Assembly (NCBI RefSeq): GCF_029623955.1
Contig: NZ_JARSBP010000003.1
Coordinates: 1,135,440-1,199,439 of the forward strand
Reading direction: 5' to 3'
Source: Mycobacterium sp. 236(2023)
Lineage (GTDB): Bacteria > Actinomycetota > Actinomycetes > Mycobacteriales > Mycobacteriaceae
Length of the DNA stretch: 64,000 nt
A program made the position numbers and the translations under genes. Positions 35,750 to 43,872 of this stretch are shown one piece after another; position 1 is the first letter of the stretch, and every line of letters starts with the position of its first letter. The notes under the pieces were generated by a model, which worked only from the letters and a program-made list of their open reading frames with translations, searched no databases and was not told where the DNA came from.

Positions 35750-35843
35750 TTCGCGCAGGCGATCTGGCTCCCCGTCGCGAAACGCGATCGGGTCACAGTT
35801 GCGGGACAGCCCCGGATTTCCACCGGTGTTCCCCTGCATCGAA
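35750..35843 (-). ncRNA. Cobalamin (B12) riboswitch, with adjacent expression-platform hairpin
   Basis: Read on the minus strand, the leader contains the diagnostic core CCGGTGGAAATCCGGGGCTG then TCCCGCAACTGT, followed by the B12 box GAGCCAGATCGCCTGC (35771-35756). A closing stem pairs TTCG-AT-GCAG (35843-35834) with CTGC-G-CGAA (35758-35750). Just downstream, CTCG-acacca-CGAG (plus-strand 35734-35747) forms a hairpin that takes in the start of the Shine-Dalgarno-like GAGGA of the binding-protein gene. This suggests translational control: B12 bound, uptake genes off. Rfam family RF00174 is the relevant class. Confidence 0.94.
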
Positions 35844-35945
35844 CGAAGGCAATTTAACACCGCGGCTGGTCGGGTGTGGTCATGGCCCTTTTCCGGCGAC
35901 AGTTCGTTGACAGTCGGCGAGGTCGTCGGGCAGAATTCCCGGTTA

Positions 35946-35963
35946 TGACCATAAATATGGTCA
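35946..35963. promoter_or_regulatory. Perfect palindrome TGACCATAAATATGGTCA, candidate operator upstream of cysD
   Basis: Perfect 8-bp arms TGACCATA/TATGGTCA surround an AA centre, in an AT-rich pocket of otherwise GC-rich DNA. The site is 21 bp before the cysD ATG and about 100 bp upstream of the divergent riboswitch, so it could control one or both directions. A sulfur-responsive repressor is a reasonable guess, because an Rrf2-family gene closes this cys cluster. Confidence 0.6.
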
Positions 35964-35984
35964 AATCTACCAACTTTACGGGGA

Positions 35985-36917
35985 ATGATGACCGCGACCG
36001 ATGAGCTCACGCAGAACGCGGGGCGCTACGAGCTGAGCCACCTCCGTGCGCTCGAAGCCGAGGCGATCCACATCATCAGGGAGGTGGCCGCCGAGTTCGA
36101 GAAGCCGGTGTTGTTGTTCTCCGGAGGCAAGGACTCCATCGTCATGCTGCACCTGGCCATCAAAGCGTTCCGGCCGGGACGGTTGCCGTTCCCGGTCATG
36201 CACGTCGACACCGGCCACAACTTCGAAGAAGTGCTGCAGGCGCGCGACGAACTCGTCGCCGAATCCGGGGTGCGGCTCGTGGTCGCCAAGGTGCAGGACG
36301 ACATCGACGCCGGCCGCGTGGTCGAGACGATCCCGTCGCGCAACCCGATGCAGACGTTCACGCTGCTGCGCGCCATCCGCGAGAACAAGTTCGACGCCGC
36401 GTTCGGCGGCGCCCGCCGCGACGAGGAGAAGGCCCGCGCCAAGGAGCGCGTGTTCAGCTTCCGCGACGAGTTCGGTCAGTGGGATCCGAAGAACCAGCGC
36501 CCTGAGCTGTGGAACCTGTACAACGGCAGGCACAAGAAAGGGGAGCACATCCGTGCCTTCCCGCTGTCGAACTGGACCGAGTTCGACATCTGGTCCTACA
36601 TCGGCGCCGAGAAGATCAAACTGCCGTCCATCTATTACGCGCACGAGCGCAAGGTGTTCGAACGCGACGGCATGCTGCTGGCCGTGCACAAGTACCTGCA
36701 GCCGCGCAAGGACGAGAAGATCATCGAGAAGACCGTGCGGTTCCGCACCGTCGGCGACGTGACCTGCACCGGCTGCGTGGAGTCCACGGCGGCAACGGTT
36801 TCCGAGGTCATCGCCGAGACGGCGATCTCCCGGCTCACCGAGCGCGGCGCGACCCGCGCCGACGACCGCATCTCCGAAGCAGGTATGGAAGACCGTAAGC
36901 GCGAGGGGTATTTCTGA
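35985..36917 (+). CDS. cysD: Sulfate adenylyltransferase subunit CysD (Rv1285 type)
   Basis: A 310-residue ATP sulfurylase small subunit, which makes adenylyl sulfate from sulfate and ATP together with CysN. The PP-loop SGGKDS (residues 46-51) lies in PVLLFSGGKDSIVMLH. Other family blocks are PVMHVDTGHNFEEVLQARDE, GGARRDEEKARAKERVFSFR, FPLSNWTEFDIWSYI and the C-terminal DRISEAGMEDRKREGYF. An ATG one codon in (35988) is equally possible. It is followed 1 bp later by cysNC. It begins the sulfur-assimilation operon. Confidence 0.97.
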   Translation: MMTATDELTQNAGRYELSHLRALEAEAIHIIREVAAEFEKPVLLFSGGKDSIVMLHLAIKAFRPGRLPFPVMHVDTGHNFEEVLQARDELVAESGVRLVVAKVQDDIDAGRVVETIPSRNPMQTFTLLRAIRENKFDAAFGGARRDEEKARAKERVFSFRDEFGQWDPKNQRPELWNLYNGRHKKGEHIRAFPLSNWTEFDIWSYIGAEKIKLPSIYYAHERKVFERDGMLLAVHKYLQPRKDEKIIEKTVRFRTVGDVTCTGCVESTAATVSEVIAETAISRLTERGATRADDRISEAGMEDRKREGYF

Positions 36918-36918
36918 T

Positions 36919-38775
36919 ATGGGATCGTCTACCACGCTGCTGCGCATCGCGACCGCCGGTTCGGTCGACGACGGCAAGTCCACGCTGATCGGCCGGCTGC
37001 TCTATGACTCCAAGGCCGTCATGGAGGATCAGCTCGCCGCCGTCGAGCGTACTTCCAAGGAACGCGGCAACGACTACACCGACCTCGCACTGGTCACCGA
37101 CGGTCTGCGGGCCGAGCGTGAGCAGGGCATCACGATCGATGTCGCCTACCGCTACTTCGCCACGGCCAAGCGGAAATTCATCATCGCCGACACTCCAGGT
37201 CACATCCAGTACACCCGCAACATGGTGACCGGTGTGTCGACCGCACAGCTCGCGATCGTGCTCGTCGACGCGCGCCACGGCCTGCTCGAGCAATCCCGCC
37301 GCCACGCGTTCCTCGCATCGCTGCTCGGTATCCAGCACATCGTGCTCGCTGTCAACAAGATGGACCTGATCGATTGGGACAGAGACCAATTCGAGAAGAT
37401 CCGTGACGACTTCCATGATTTCGCGGCGCGGCTCGACGTTCACGACGTCACGACGATCCCGCTGTCGGCGCTCAACGGTGACAACGTGGTCAGCAAGTCC
37501 GACGTCACACCCTGGTACGAGGGGCCGTCGCTGCTGGCGCACCTCGAAGAGGTGTACATTGCCGGCGACCGCAATCTCACCGACGTCCGCTTCCCGGTCC
37601 AGTACGTGATCCGGCCGCAGACGCGTGAGCATGCCGACCACCGCAGCTATGCGGGCACCGTCGCCAGCGGCGTCATGCGTCCCGGCGACGAGGTCGTCGT
37701 CCTGCCTGCCGGCAAGACGACGCGCATCACCGAGATCGAGGGCCCGAGTGGGCCTGTGCAGGAAGCCTTCCCGCCCATGGCGGTGTCGGTCAGCCTCGCC
37801 GACGACATCGACATCTCCCGCGGCGACATGATCGCCCGGCCGAACAATCAGCCCAGGGTGGCGCAGGAATTCGACGCCACTGTGTGCTGGATGGCAGACG
37901 GAGACTCTCTCGAACCCGGTCGCGACTACGTCATCAAGCACACCACCAGGACCACCCGCGTCAAGGTGGCCGGCCTCGACTACCGTCTCGACGTCAACAC
38001 GCTGCACCGCGACAAGACGGCCACCGCCCTCAAACTCAATGAGCTGGGCCGTATCTCGCTGCGCAGCCAGGTCCCGCTGTTGCTCGACGAGTACAGCCGC
38101 AACGCGGCGACGGGCTCGTTCATCCTGATCGATCCGAACACCAACGGCACCGTCGCTGCGGGCATGATCCTGCCGCACGTGGCGGGCCGGACGTCCACCC
38201 CGAACACGGTGCGCCACGAGTCGCTGTGCAAGCCCGAGGATCGACTCTCGAAGGGCCGGACCGTGTGGTTCACCGGACTGTCCGGCTCGGGCAAGTCCTC
38301 GGTTGCGGTGCTGGTCGAGCAGAAGCTGCTCGAAAAGGGCATCCCCGCCTACGTTCTCGACGGAGACAACCTGCGGCACGGCCTCAACGCCGACCTCGGG
38401 TTCTCGATGGACGACCGGGCGGAGAACCAGCGGCGGCTGGCGCACGTGGCAGCCATTCTGGCCGACTCCGGTCAGGTGGTGCTGGTCCCTGCGATCAGCC
38501 CGCTCACCGAGCACCGGGCATTGGCACGCAAGGTCGCCAACGAGCAGGGGCTCGACTTCTTCGAGGTCTTCTGTGATACGCCGCTGGAGGATTGCGAGCG
38601 ACGGGACCCGAAGGGGTTGTACGCCAAGGCCCGTGCCGGTGAGATCACGCATTTCACCGGGATCGACAGCCCGTACCAGCGGCCGAAGAACCCCGATCTG
38701 CAGCTGACCCCCGATCGCACGCCGGAAGAACACGCCGACTCCGTGATCGAGCTTCTGGAAAGCCGGAGCAAGTGA
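36919..38775 (+). CDS. cysNC: Bifunctional sulfate adenylyltransferase GTPase/APS kinase CysNC (Rv1286 type)
   Basis: A 618-residue fusion. The N-terminal CysN part is a translational-GTPase-like domain with G1 GSVDDGKST (residues 14-22), the DTPGH box near residue 92 and NKMDL. It drives ATP sulfurylase by GTP hydrolysis. The C-terminal CysC part, from about residue 440, has P-loop GLSGSGKSS, then DGDNLRHGLNADLGF and KGLYAKARAGEITHFTGID, the APS kinase signatures. The product is PAPS, the sulfate donor for sulfotransferases such as the one at 57967. It overlaps cysQ by GTGA. Confidence 0.97.
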   Translation: MGSSTTLLRIATAGSVDDGKSTLIGRLLYDSKAVMEDQLAAVERTSKERGNDYTDLALVTDGLRAEREQGITIDVAYRYFATAKRKFIIADTPGHIQYTRNMVTGVSTAQLAIVLVDARHGLLEQSRRHAFLASLLGIQHIVLAVNKMDLIDWDRDQFEKIRDDFHDFAARLDVHDVTTIPLSALNGDNVVSKSDVTPWYEGPSLLAHLEEVYIAGDRNLTDVRFPVQYVIRPQTREHADHRSYAGTVASGVMRPGDEVVVLPAGKTTRITEIEGPSGPVQEAFPPMAVSVSLADDIDISRGDMIARPNNQPRVAQEFDATVCWMADGDSLEPGRDYVIKHTTRTTRVKVAGLDYRLDVNTLHRDKTATALKLNELGRISLRSQVPLLLDEYSRNAATGSFILIDPNTNGTVAAGMILPHVAGRTSTPNTVRHESLCKPEDRLSKGRTVWFTGLSGSGKSSVAVLVEQKLLEKGIPAYVLDGDNLRHGLNADLGFSMDDRAENQRRLAHVAAILADSGQVVLVPAISPLTEHRALARKVANEQGLDFFEVFCDTPLEDCERRDPKGLYAKARAGEITHFTGIDSPYQRPKNPDLQLTPDRTPEEHADSVIELLESRSK

Positions 38776-39512
38776 CCGACCACGAACTGGCCGCACGGCT
38801 GGCCACCGAGGCGGGGGCGCTGCTGCTCGACATTCGGACCGAACTCGCCGATGCGACCGCGGAAGAGAGAAAAGCCGCAGGGGACAAGCGTTCTCATGAC
38901 TTCCTGATGGCGGCGCTGGCGGTCGAGCGGCCCGACGATGCGGTCCTGTCGGAAGAGGGGCCGAAAGAAGAGGCCGATCCGGTGCGGTTGTCGGCACGCC
39001 GAGTCTGGATCGTGGACCCGCTCGACGGGACGCGTGAGTTCTCGGAGCTGGGCCGGGCGGACTGGGCGGTACACGTGGCACTGTGGGAGTCCGGCGAGCT
39101 CGTCGCGGGCGCCGTTGCGCTTCCCGCGCAAGGCATCACGCTCGCCACCCCGACAGTGGCGGCGCCCCCGGCACCGCCCGCCGCACCGCGGGTCGTCGTG
39201 TCGCGGACCCGGCCACCGGCGGTCGCGCTGGAGGTCAAGGACGCTCTCGGCGGCACCCTGGTCGAAATGGGTTCCGCCGGAGCTAAAGTCGCGTCCGTCG
39301 TGCAGGGGATCTCCGACGCCTACGTCCATGCGGGCGGGCAGTACGAGTGGGACTCCGCCGCGCCGGTCGCGGTGGCGCGGGCGGCCGGCCTGTTCACCTC
39401 ACGGCTCGACGGCTCCCCGCTGGTCTACAACCAGCGCGACTCGAAGCTGCCCGACCTGATCGTGTGCCGCCCAGAACTGGCTGACGTCATCCTGTCGGTC
39501 ACGACCCGCTGA
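38772..39512 (+). CDS. cysQ: PAP/PAPS phosphatase CysQ-like
   Basis: A 246-residue inositol-monophosphatase-family enzyme. Metal-binding motifs are SEEGP (Glu61-Glu62), DPLDGT (82-87) and the C-terminal WDSAAPVAVARAAG. These match CysQ, which dephosphorylates 3'-phosphoadenosine 5'-phosphate and PAPS and so sets the PAPS pool. The GTG start overlaps the cysNC stop. In M. tuberculosis cysQ (Rv2131c) lies elsewhere, so linkage to cysDNC is a local feature and strengthens the functional call. Other IMP-family substrates cannot be excluded. Confidence 0.9.
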   Translation: MTDHELAARLATEAGALLLDIRTELADATAEERKAAGDKRSHDFLMAALAVERPDDAVLSEEGPKEEADPVRLSARRVWIVDPLDGTREFSELGRADWAVHVALWESGELVAGAVALPAQGITLATPTVAAPPAPPAAPRVVVSRTRPPAVALEVKDALGGTLVEMGSAGAKVASVVQGISDAYVHAGGQYEWDSAAPVAVARAAGLFTSRLDGSPLVYNQRDSKLPDLIVCRPELADVILSVTTR

Positions 39513-39522
39513 CACGCACTGT

Positions 39523-39549
39523 GTCTGCCGGAACGCAATTCCGGCGACA
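39523..39549 (+). terminator. Hairpin after cysQ, probable terminator
   Basis: The arms TGTC-t-GCCGGAA and TTCCGGC-GACA enclose the loop CGCAA, 10 bp after the cysQ stop. The stem is 11 bp with one bulged base. There is no U-tract, as is usual for mycobacterial terminators. Its GCAATTCC core resembles the inverted repeat at 30393. Confidence 0.6.
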
Positions 39550-39598
39550 GGCCCCCGGGTAGTCTGACCCGCAGAGTCCGTACCGATCGGGGGATCAC

Positions 39599-40249
39599 AT
39601 GGTTCGCGTTCTTCATATTGTCGTCGCTGCCTCGGCGGTGGCGCTCACACTCGCCGGCTGCGGCGGTTCGGACAAGTCGGAGACCGCCGAGAGTTCGGCG
39701 TCCTCGTCCGCGTCGTCAGCACCGGCGTCGACCACGGCGGCGGCCGCGAGCGACGAGGATCAGATCAGGGACCTCGTGCAAGCCCAGACCGACGCGTTCA
39801 TGGCGGGCGACTGGGATGGTTTGGCCGAGATGACGTGTGCGCAGTACCGCGACGAGATGCGCGATCCGGCAGCGACGATGGTGCCTCCGATTTCCGAGTT
39901 CGGCACCAAAGAGCAAGTGGCAGCATTGGATCCGGTAGATCTGGCCGCGAACCTCAGGAAGAACCTCGGCAGCAACGTGTCGACGGAGACCTCGGACCGG
40001 GTGGCCCAGGCGATCATCGCCTACGACGAGCCCGCCTACCAGCAGGCCATGCTCGACGCGATGGTCGAAGCCTCCACGATGACCGTCGACAAGGTCGAGA
40101 ACATTGTCGTCACCGGCGACACGGCGACCGCCGACGTCACCGTCACGCAGGTGATGGGCGATGATCCGCCCAAAACCTCGACGCAGTCCACCCCATTTGC
40201 GCGCGAAGACGGGGTATGGCTGGACTGCTCGACCAATAGCGGGTCCTGA
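39599..40249 (+). CDS. Secreted lipoprotein, possible SnoaL/NTF2-like fold
   Basis: A 216-residue lipoprotein. The signal MVRVLHIVVAASAVALTLAG ends in a lipobox with Cys21, followed by a Ser/Ala/Thr-rich tether (residues 25-55). The first part of the mature domain (DEDQIRDLVQAQTDAFMAGD) has the helix typical of NTF2/SnoaL-like folds, where DxxxAFxxGDWDGLAEM marks the opening. The C-terminal strand pattern (VENIVVTGDTATADVTVTQV) fits the same fold. Function is unknown. It lies in the cys cluster but after a terminator-like hairpin, so it is probably transcribed separately. Confidence 0.8.
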   Translation: MVRVLHIVVAASAVALTLAGCGGSDKSETAESSASSSASSAPASTTAAAASDEDQIRDLVQAQTDAFMAGDWDGLAEMTCAQYRDEMRDPAATMVPPISEFGTKEQVAALDPVDLAANLRKNLGSNVSTETSDRVAQAIIAYDEPAYQQAMLDAMVEASTMTVDKVENIVVTGDTATADVTVTQVMGDDPPKTSTQSTPFAREDGVWLDCSTNSGS

Positions 40250-40281
40250 CGCGGGTGTGGGCCGCCAGTAGGCTGCGGCGG

Positions 40282-40881
40282 GTGTCTGATCCTCAAACCC
40301 TGCGCGCGCTCGCAGGACTGCCCCTCGCCCCGGTAAGCCTCGCGGACTCCGTCCTGGTGCTGATCGACTGTCAGAACACCTACACGCGTGGGGTGATGGA
40401 ACTCGACGGTGTCGACCCCGCGCTCGACGAAGCTGCCACGCTCCTCGACAGGGCCCGGACGGTCGGAGCGCCGGTCGTGCACATCCAGCACGACGACGGG
40501 CCGGGATCTCTGTACGACATCGAGGGCGAGAGCGGCGCGATCGTCGACCGGGTCGCCCCGCGCAACGGCGAGTCGGTCGTCGTCAAGAACTACCCGAACT
40601 CGTTCGTGCAGACCGATCTCGACGACATCCTGAAGTCTTTCGAGGCCTCCAACCTCGTCCTGGCGGGCTTCATGACGCACATGTGCGTGAATTCGACGGC
40701 GCGCGGCGCGTTCAACCTCGGCTACGCGCCGACGGTGGTCGCCAGTGCGACGGCGACGCGCACGCTGCCGGGAGTGGGCGGTGATCCGGTGTCCGCGCAG
40801 GTACTGCAGGCCGCCAGCCTGGCCGCGGTGGCCGACCTATTCGCCGTCGTGGTCCCGAACGCCACCGACATTCCCGACTGA
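40282..40881 (+). CDS. Isochorismatase-family cysteine hydrolase
   Basis: A 199-residue cysteine hydrolase. The Asp-Lys-Cys triad is visible: Asp29 in VLVLIDCQNTY, Lys102 in VVVKNYPNSF and Cys135 in GFMTHMCVNSTARGA, with the family cis-peptide region just before the Cys. Members hydrolyse isochorismate, nicotinamide or other amides; this sequence alone does not select one. The GTG at 40282 (VSDPQTLRAL) is preferred over a GTG at 40255. It lies between the lipoprotein and the Rrf2 regulator and may be co-transcribed with either. Confidence 0.88.
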   Translation: MSDPQTLRALAGLPLAPVSLADSVLVLIDCQNTYTRGVMELDGVDPALDEAATLLDRARTVGAPVVHIQHDDGPGSLYDIEGESGAIVDRVAPRNGESVVVKNYPNSFVQTDLDDILKSFEASNLVLAGFMTHMCVNSTARGAFNLGYAPTVVASATATRTLPGVGGDPVSAQVLQAASLAAVADLFAVVVPNATDIPD

Positions 40882-40934
40882 GCACCGCCGGCGTGGGTCA
40901 GTGACTCAAACACACGTCCGACTAGGGTTGCCCC

Positions 40935-41411
40935 ATGCGGATGTCGGCCAAGGCGGAATACGCCGTGCGGGCGATGGTCCAGCTGGCGACCGTGAACGAC
41001 GGAACGCTCGTCAAGACCGAGGACCTGGCCAAAGCCCAGGGCATCCCGCCGCAGTTCCTCGTCGACATCCTCTCCGACCTGCGTACCGATCGGCTCGTCA
41101 AGAGTCACCGTGGTCGCGAGGGTGGCTACGAACTCGCCCGTCCCGCCGCCGACATCAGCGTCGCGGACGTCCTGCGCTGCATCGACGGACCGCTGGCCAG
41201 CGTGCGGGACATCGGTCTGGGTGATCTCCCGTATTCCGGGCCGACGGCATCGCTGACCGATGTCTGGCGGGCTCTGCGCGCGAGCATGAGGTCGGTGCTC
41301 GAACAGACGAGCCTGGCCGACGTCGCGTCCGGGGAGCTTCCAGACCACGTGCAGGGGATGGCCGACGATTACCGCGGTCAGGAGGAGGCCCGCGGACACT
41401 CGATCGGCTAA
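40935..41411 (+). CDS. Rrf2-family transcription regulator (Rv1287 type)
   Basis: A 158-residue regulator. The winged helix covers [40 protein letters not shown] and [15 protein letters not shown]. The C-terminal half lacks the three-cysteine cluster motif of IscR/NsrR; only one Cys (LRCIDG) is present. It therefore probably does not hold an Fe-S cluster, like the cysteine-metabolism regulator CymR. Rv1287 occupies the same place after cysN in M. tuberculosis. It could act on the palindrome upstream of cysD, which is untested. Confidence 0.9.
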   Translation: MRMSAKAEYAVRAMVQLATVNDGTLVKTEDLAKAQGIPPQFLVDILSDLRTDRLVKSHRGREGGYELARPAADISVADVLRCIDGPLASVRDIGLGDLPYSGPTASLTDVWRALRASMRSVLEQTSLADVASGELPDHVQGMADDYRGQEEARGHSIG

Positions 41412-41533
41412 CCGCGCGATAGTGCTCTACTGAAAAGTCTTGTGCGGCAAGGGGGCCGATGTGCGGTCGCGGGTCGGCCCAGTGCTGCGGCGGTAGTCGA
41501 GGCTCACATCGCCGATGCTGACGACGAGGAAGT

Positions 41534-41551
41534 GGCCGAAAGGTTTCGGCC
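41534..41551. promoter_or_regulatory. Perfect palindrome GGCCGAAAGGTTTCGGCC in the gap before the amine oxidase gene
   Basis: Arms GGCCGAAA/TTTCGGCC around GG form an 18-bp near-perfect dyad in the 218-bp gap between the Rrf2 gene and the oxidase. The rest of this gap shows no credible gene. With only two central bases it suits a dimeric regulator better than a terminator hairpin. No binding protein can be proposed. Confidence 0.4.
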
Positions 41552-41629
41552 GCGACTGCCGTTCCAGCAAGAAATTGACGTTGATCATGATACGAAGAGC
41601 ACGGTCTGCACGCGGATCGGAGGCTACGG

Positions 41630-42973
41630 ATGGCCGCGCTGAATCGACGACAGTTCACCTTCGGGTTGGGGGCGTTGGCGGCGGTGCCGCTGCTCGCTTC
41701 GTGCGGCGGAGGCGGGCGTGAGGTGCGGCGCGAACGCGTGATCGTGGTCGGCGCCGGGATGGCGGGGCTCAGCGCGGCGCGCCGCCTGGCTGACGCCGGA
41801 GTCTCGGTGACGGTTGTGGAGGCGCGTCAGCGCATCGGCGGGCGGACCTGGACGGACGACTCGCTCGGGCTGCCGATCGACCTGGGCGGCGCGTGGATTC
41901 ACGGCCCGGAGGGCAATCCACTCACCGACCTGGCCGAGCAGGCCGGCGCGCGGACCGTTCCAACAGACTTCGAGGACACCATCGTCCTGCAGGACGGGTC
42001 GGTCGTCGGCCCCGCCGCGTTGGACGCGGCGGGCCGAAATTGGGAACGGATCATGGATGCCGTCTACGGGATGACCGCCGACGCCGCCCCCGACGCGACG
42101 CTGGCCGACGGACTGGCCGACGCCGGTACGGATTTCACCGATCCGCTGATGCAATGGATCATCGCCGGCGCCATCGGCTCCGAGTACGCGGCCGATCCCG
42201 ATGAGCTGTCGCTGCGCTGGTTCGGCAGCGAGGGTGAGTTCGGCGGGGGAGACCTGATCCTTCCGGGGGGCTACAAACAGCTCATCGATCATCTCGCGCG
42301 CGATCTGACGATGACATTGGGCGCCGAGGTCACCCGCATCGCCTACGACGATTCAGGTGTCACCGTCGAGACCGCCCAGGAGGTGTTCGATGCCGACCGG
42401 GTCATCGTCACGGTCCCGCTCGGTGTGCTCAAGGCCGACACGATCGTGTTCGATCCGCCGTTGCCCGACGACAAGCGCCAGGCGATCCAGCGGCTCGGCT
42501 TCGGGTTGCTCGACAAGGTGGTGCTGAAATTCGACGAGCCGTTCTGGACCGAGCAGTTCGACATGAACTCGGACATGATCGGGATCGCGGGCAAGGACCA
42601 GCCGGTCTCCGATCTCGTCAACGGGCTGCGCTTCACCGACGTGCCGCTGCTGGTCGGTCTTCGCGGGGGCTCGAACGCCCTTGTGCGCGAGAAAGATTCA
42701 GACGAGCTGACGGCGAGCCAGGTGGTGGCCGCGCTGCGTGGCCCCGAGCCCACCGGCGTTCTCGTCACACGGTGGGCCGAGGATCCGTACGCACGCGGCT
42801 CCTACAGCTTCCTTGCCGTCGGATCGAGCCCCGACGATCAGGAGGCGCTGGCGGCGCCCGTCGGTGATCGCCTCCTGTTCGCGGGCGAGGCGACCAACAG
42901 CGAGTACTCGGCCACTGTGCACGGGGCGCACTTGAGCGGGTTGCGGGAAGCCGACCGAATCCTGGGGGCCTAG
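41630..42973 (+). CDS. Tat-exported FAD-dependent amine oxidase (lipoprotein)
   Basis: A 447-residue flavin amine oxidase. The N terminus MAALNRRQFTFGLGALAAVP has a twin-arginine motif and a lipobox with Cys25 (LLASC), so it should be exported folded and lipid-anchored. The FAD-binding region VIVVGAGMAGLSAARRLADA is followed by EARQRIGGRTWT and LGGAWIHG. The C-terminal FAD motif is LLFAGEATNSEYSATVHGAH. Family members oxidise polyamines or monoamines, producing peroxide and aldehyde. The stop overlaps the stop of the convergent gene within CTAG. Confidence 0.92.
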   Translation: MAALNRRQFTFGLGALAAVPLLASCGGGGREVRRERVIVVGAGMAGLSAARRLADAGVSVTVVEARQRIGGRTWTDDSLGLPIDLGGAWIHGPEGNPLTDLAEQAGARTVPTDFEDTIVLQDGSVVGPAALDAAGRNWERIMDAVYGMTADAAPDATLADGLADAGTDFTDPLMQWIIAGAIGSEYAADPDELSLRWFGSEGEFGGGDLILPGGYKQLIDHLARDLTMTLGAEVTRIAYDDSGVTVETAQEVFDADRVIVTVPLGVLKADTIVFDPPLPDDKRQAIQRLGFGLLDKVVLKFDEPFWTEQFDMNSDMIGIAGKDQPVSDLVNGLRFTDVPLLVGLRGGSNALVREKDSDELTASQVVAALRGPEPTGVLVTRWAEDPYARGSYSFLAVGSSPDDQEALAAPVGDRLLFAGEATNSEYSATVHGAHLSGLREADRILGA

Positions 42974-43854
42974 TCCAGTTCGCTGATTGCGATGCTTCCC
43001 GTCTGGGTCCGCGCGGTGATCACTGCTGCCGCGTTCTCGCGGTCGCGGGTCTGCGGAACGGCCACCTCCACGGCGTCGTGGGGCATCTCGGTCATCGCGT
43101 CGACGAAGTAGGGCCCGGGCGGCGGCAGTGAAATCGCGATGTCGCCGTGTTCGGTTGTGGCGTGCACTGTTTGGGGCGGCTCGACGAAGTCGACGCTGAC
43201 TTCGCCGGTGGTGGTGGCGGCGCGGAACGACTCGGTCACCGCGATAGGTTCGCGGGTCGTGACGTCGCCGTGCTCGTTGGTGATGTCGATACGCCGCGCC
43301 GACCCGCTGAGGACCACAGCGCCTTCCACCGTCCGCGCCGTCAACTGGTCGATGTCGGCCTGCGCGAACACGACGCCCATCTCCTGCTGGGTGGTCACCG
43401 ACACCCGTCGTGCCACCTCCGGCGGCAGTACGACGGTGATCTCACCGGCCCTGCCCCAGCGCAGGATTTCGGTGCGCTCGGCGTCGATGGTGACCCGCGC
43501 CGAAGTACCGTCTGCGGTGACGGCCAACGGATTCGACCCTGCGCGACGGGAGTTCACCATCCGCATGTCCACGCGGGGCTCGCGGGCCTCGCGGTCGGTG
43601 GTGATCCGCACGGCCGCGGGCACCGAACCGGTGTCGACCGTCAGCGTCGTCAGCGTGTTCGGCAGGGCCATCGAATCTTTGACTACGCGGAAACCGCTGA
43701 TTCCCCACGCAGCACTGCTCAACGAGACGACGACACCGATGGTCAGTACGGCGGCAGCGAGGATCAGCAGGACACGCACGGCGGTGCGGCCGCCGGGGGT
43801 CAGCGGCGGGGGCGGTGACGACGGTGCGGGGGCGGGTGGAAGCGTGGTGGTCAC
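42970..43854 (-). CDS. Membrane-anchored DUF4097-like beta-solenoid protein
   Basis: A 294-residue protein. A Pro-rich cytoplasmic start (APAPSSPPPPLTPGG) precedes one transmembrane helix (about residues 25-50). The outer domain consists of repeated short strands (ITVVLPPEVARRVSVTTQQE, VEGAVVLSGSARRIDITNEH, TTTGEVSVDFVEPPQTVHAT) typical of DUF4097 'putative adhesin' proteins. It begins 18 bp after the NarL-type regulator on the same strand. Such proteins often sit with envelope-stress two-component systems, so it is probably an output or accessory of this one. Confidence 0.8.
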   Translation of the reverse strand: MTTTLPPAPAPSSPPPPLTPGGRTAVRVLLILAAAVLTIGVVVSLSSAAWGISGFRVVKDSMALPNTLTTLTVDTGSVPAAVRITTDREAREPRVDMRMVNSRRAGSNPLAVTADGTSARVTIDAERTEILRWGRAGEITVVLPPEVARRVSVTTQQEMGVVFAQADIDQLTARTVEGAVVLSGSARRIDITNEHGDVTTREPIAVTESFRAATTTGEVSVDFVEPPQTVHATTEHGDIAISLPPPGPYFVDAMTEMPHDAVEVAVPQTRDRENAAAVITARTQTGSIAISELD

Positions 43855-43872
43855 GGGAGTCCTTTCAGCACT

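Noticed and set aside
36835..39081. 748-residue open frame on the minus strand across cysD-cysNC-cysQ
   Set aside because: It opposes three genes with clear motifs (SGGKDS, GSVDDGKST, DPLDGT) and shows no family features.
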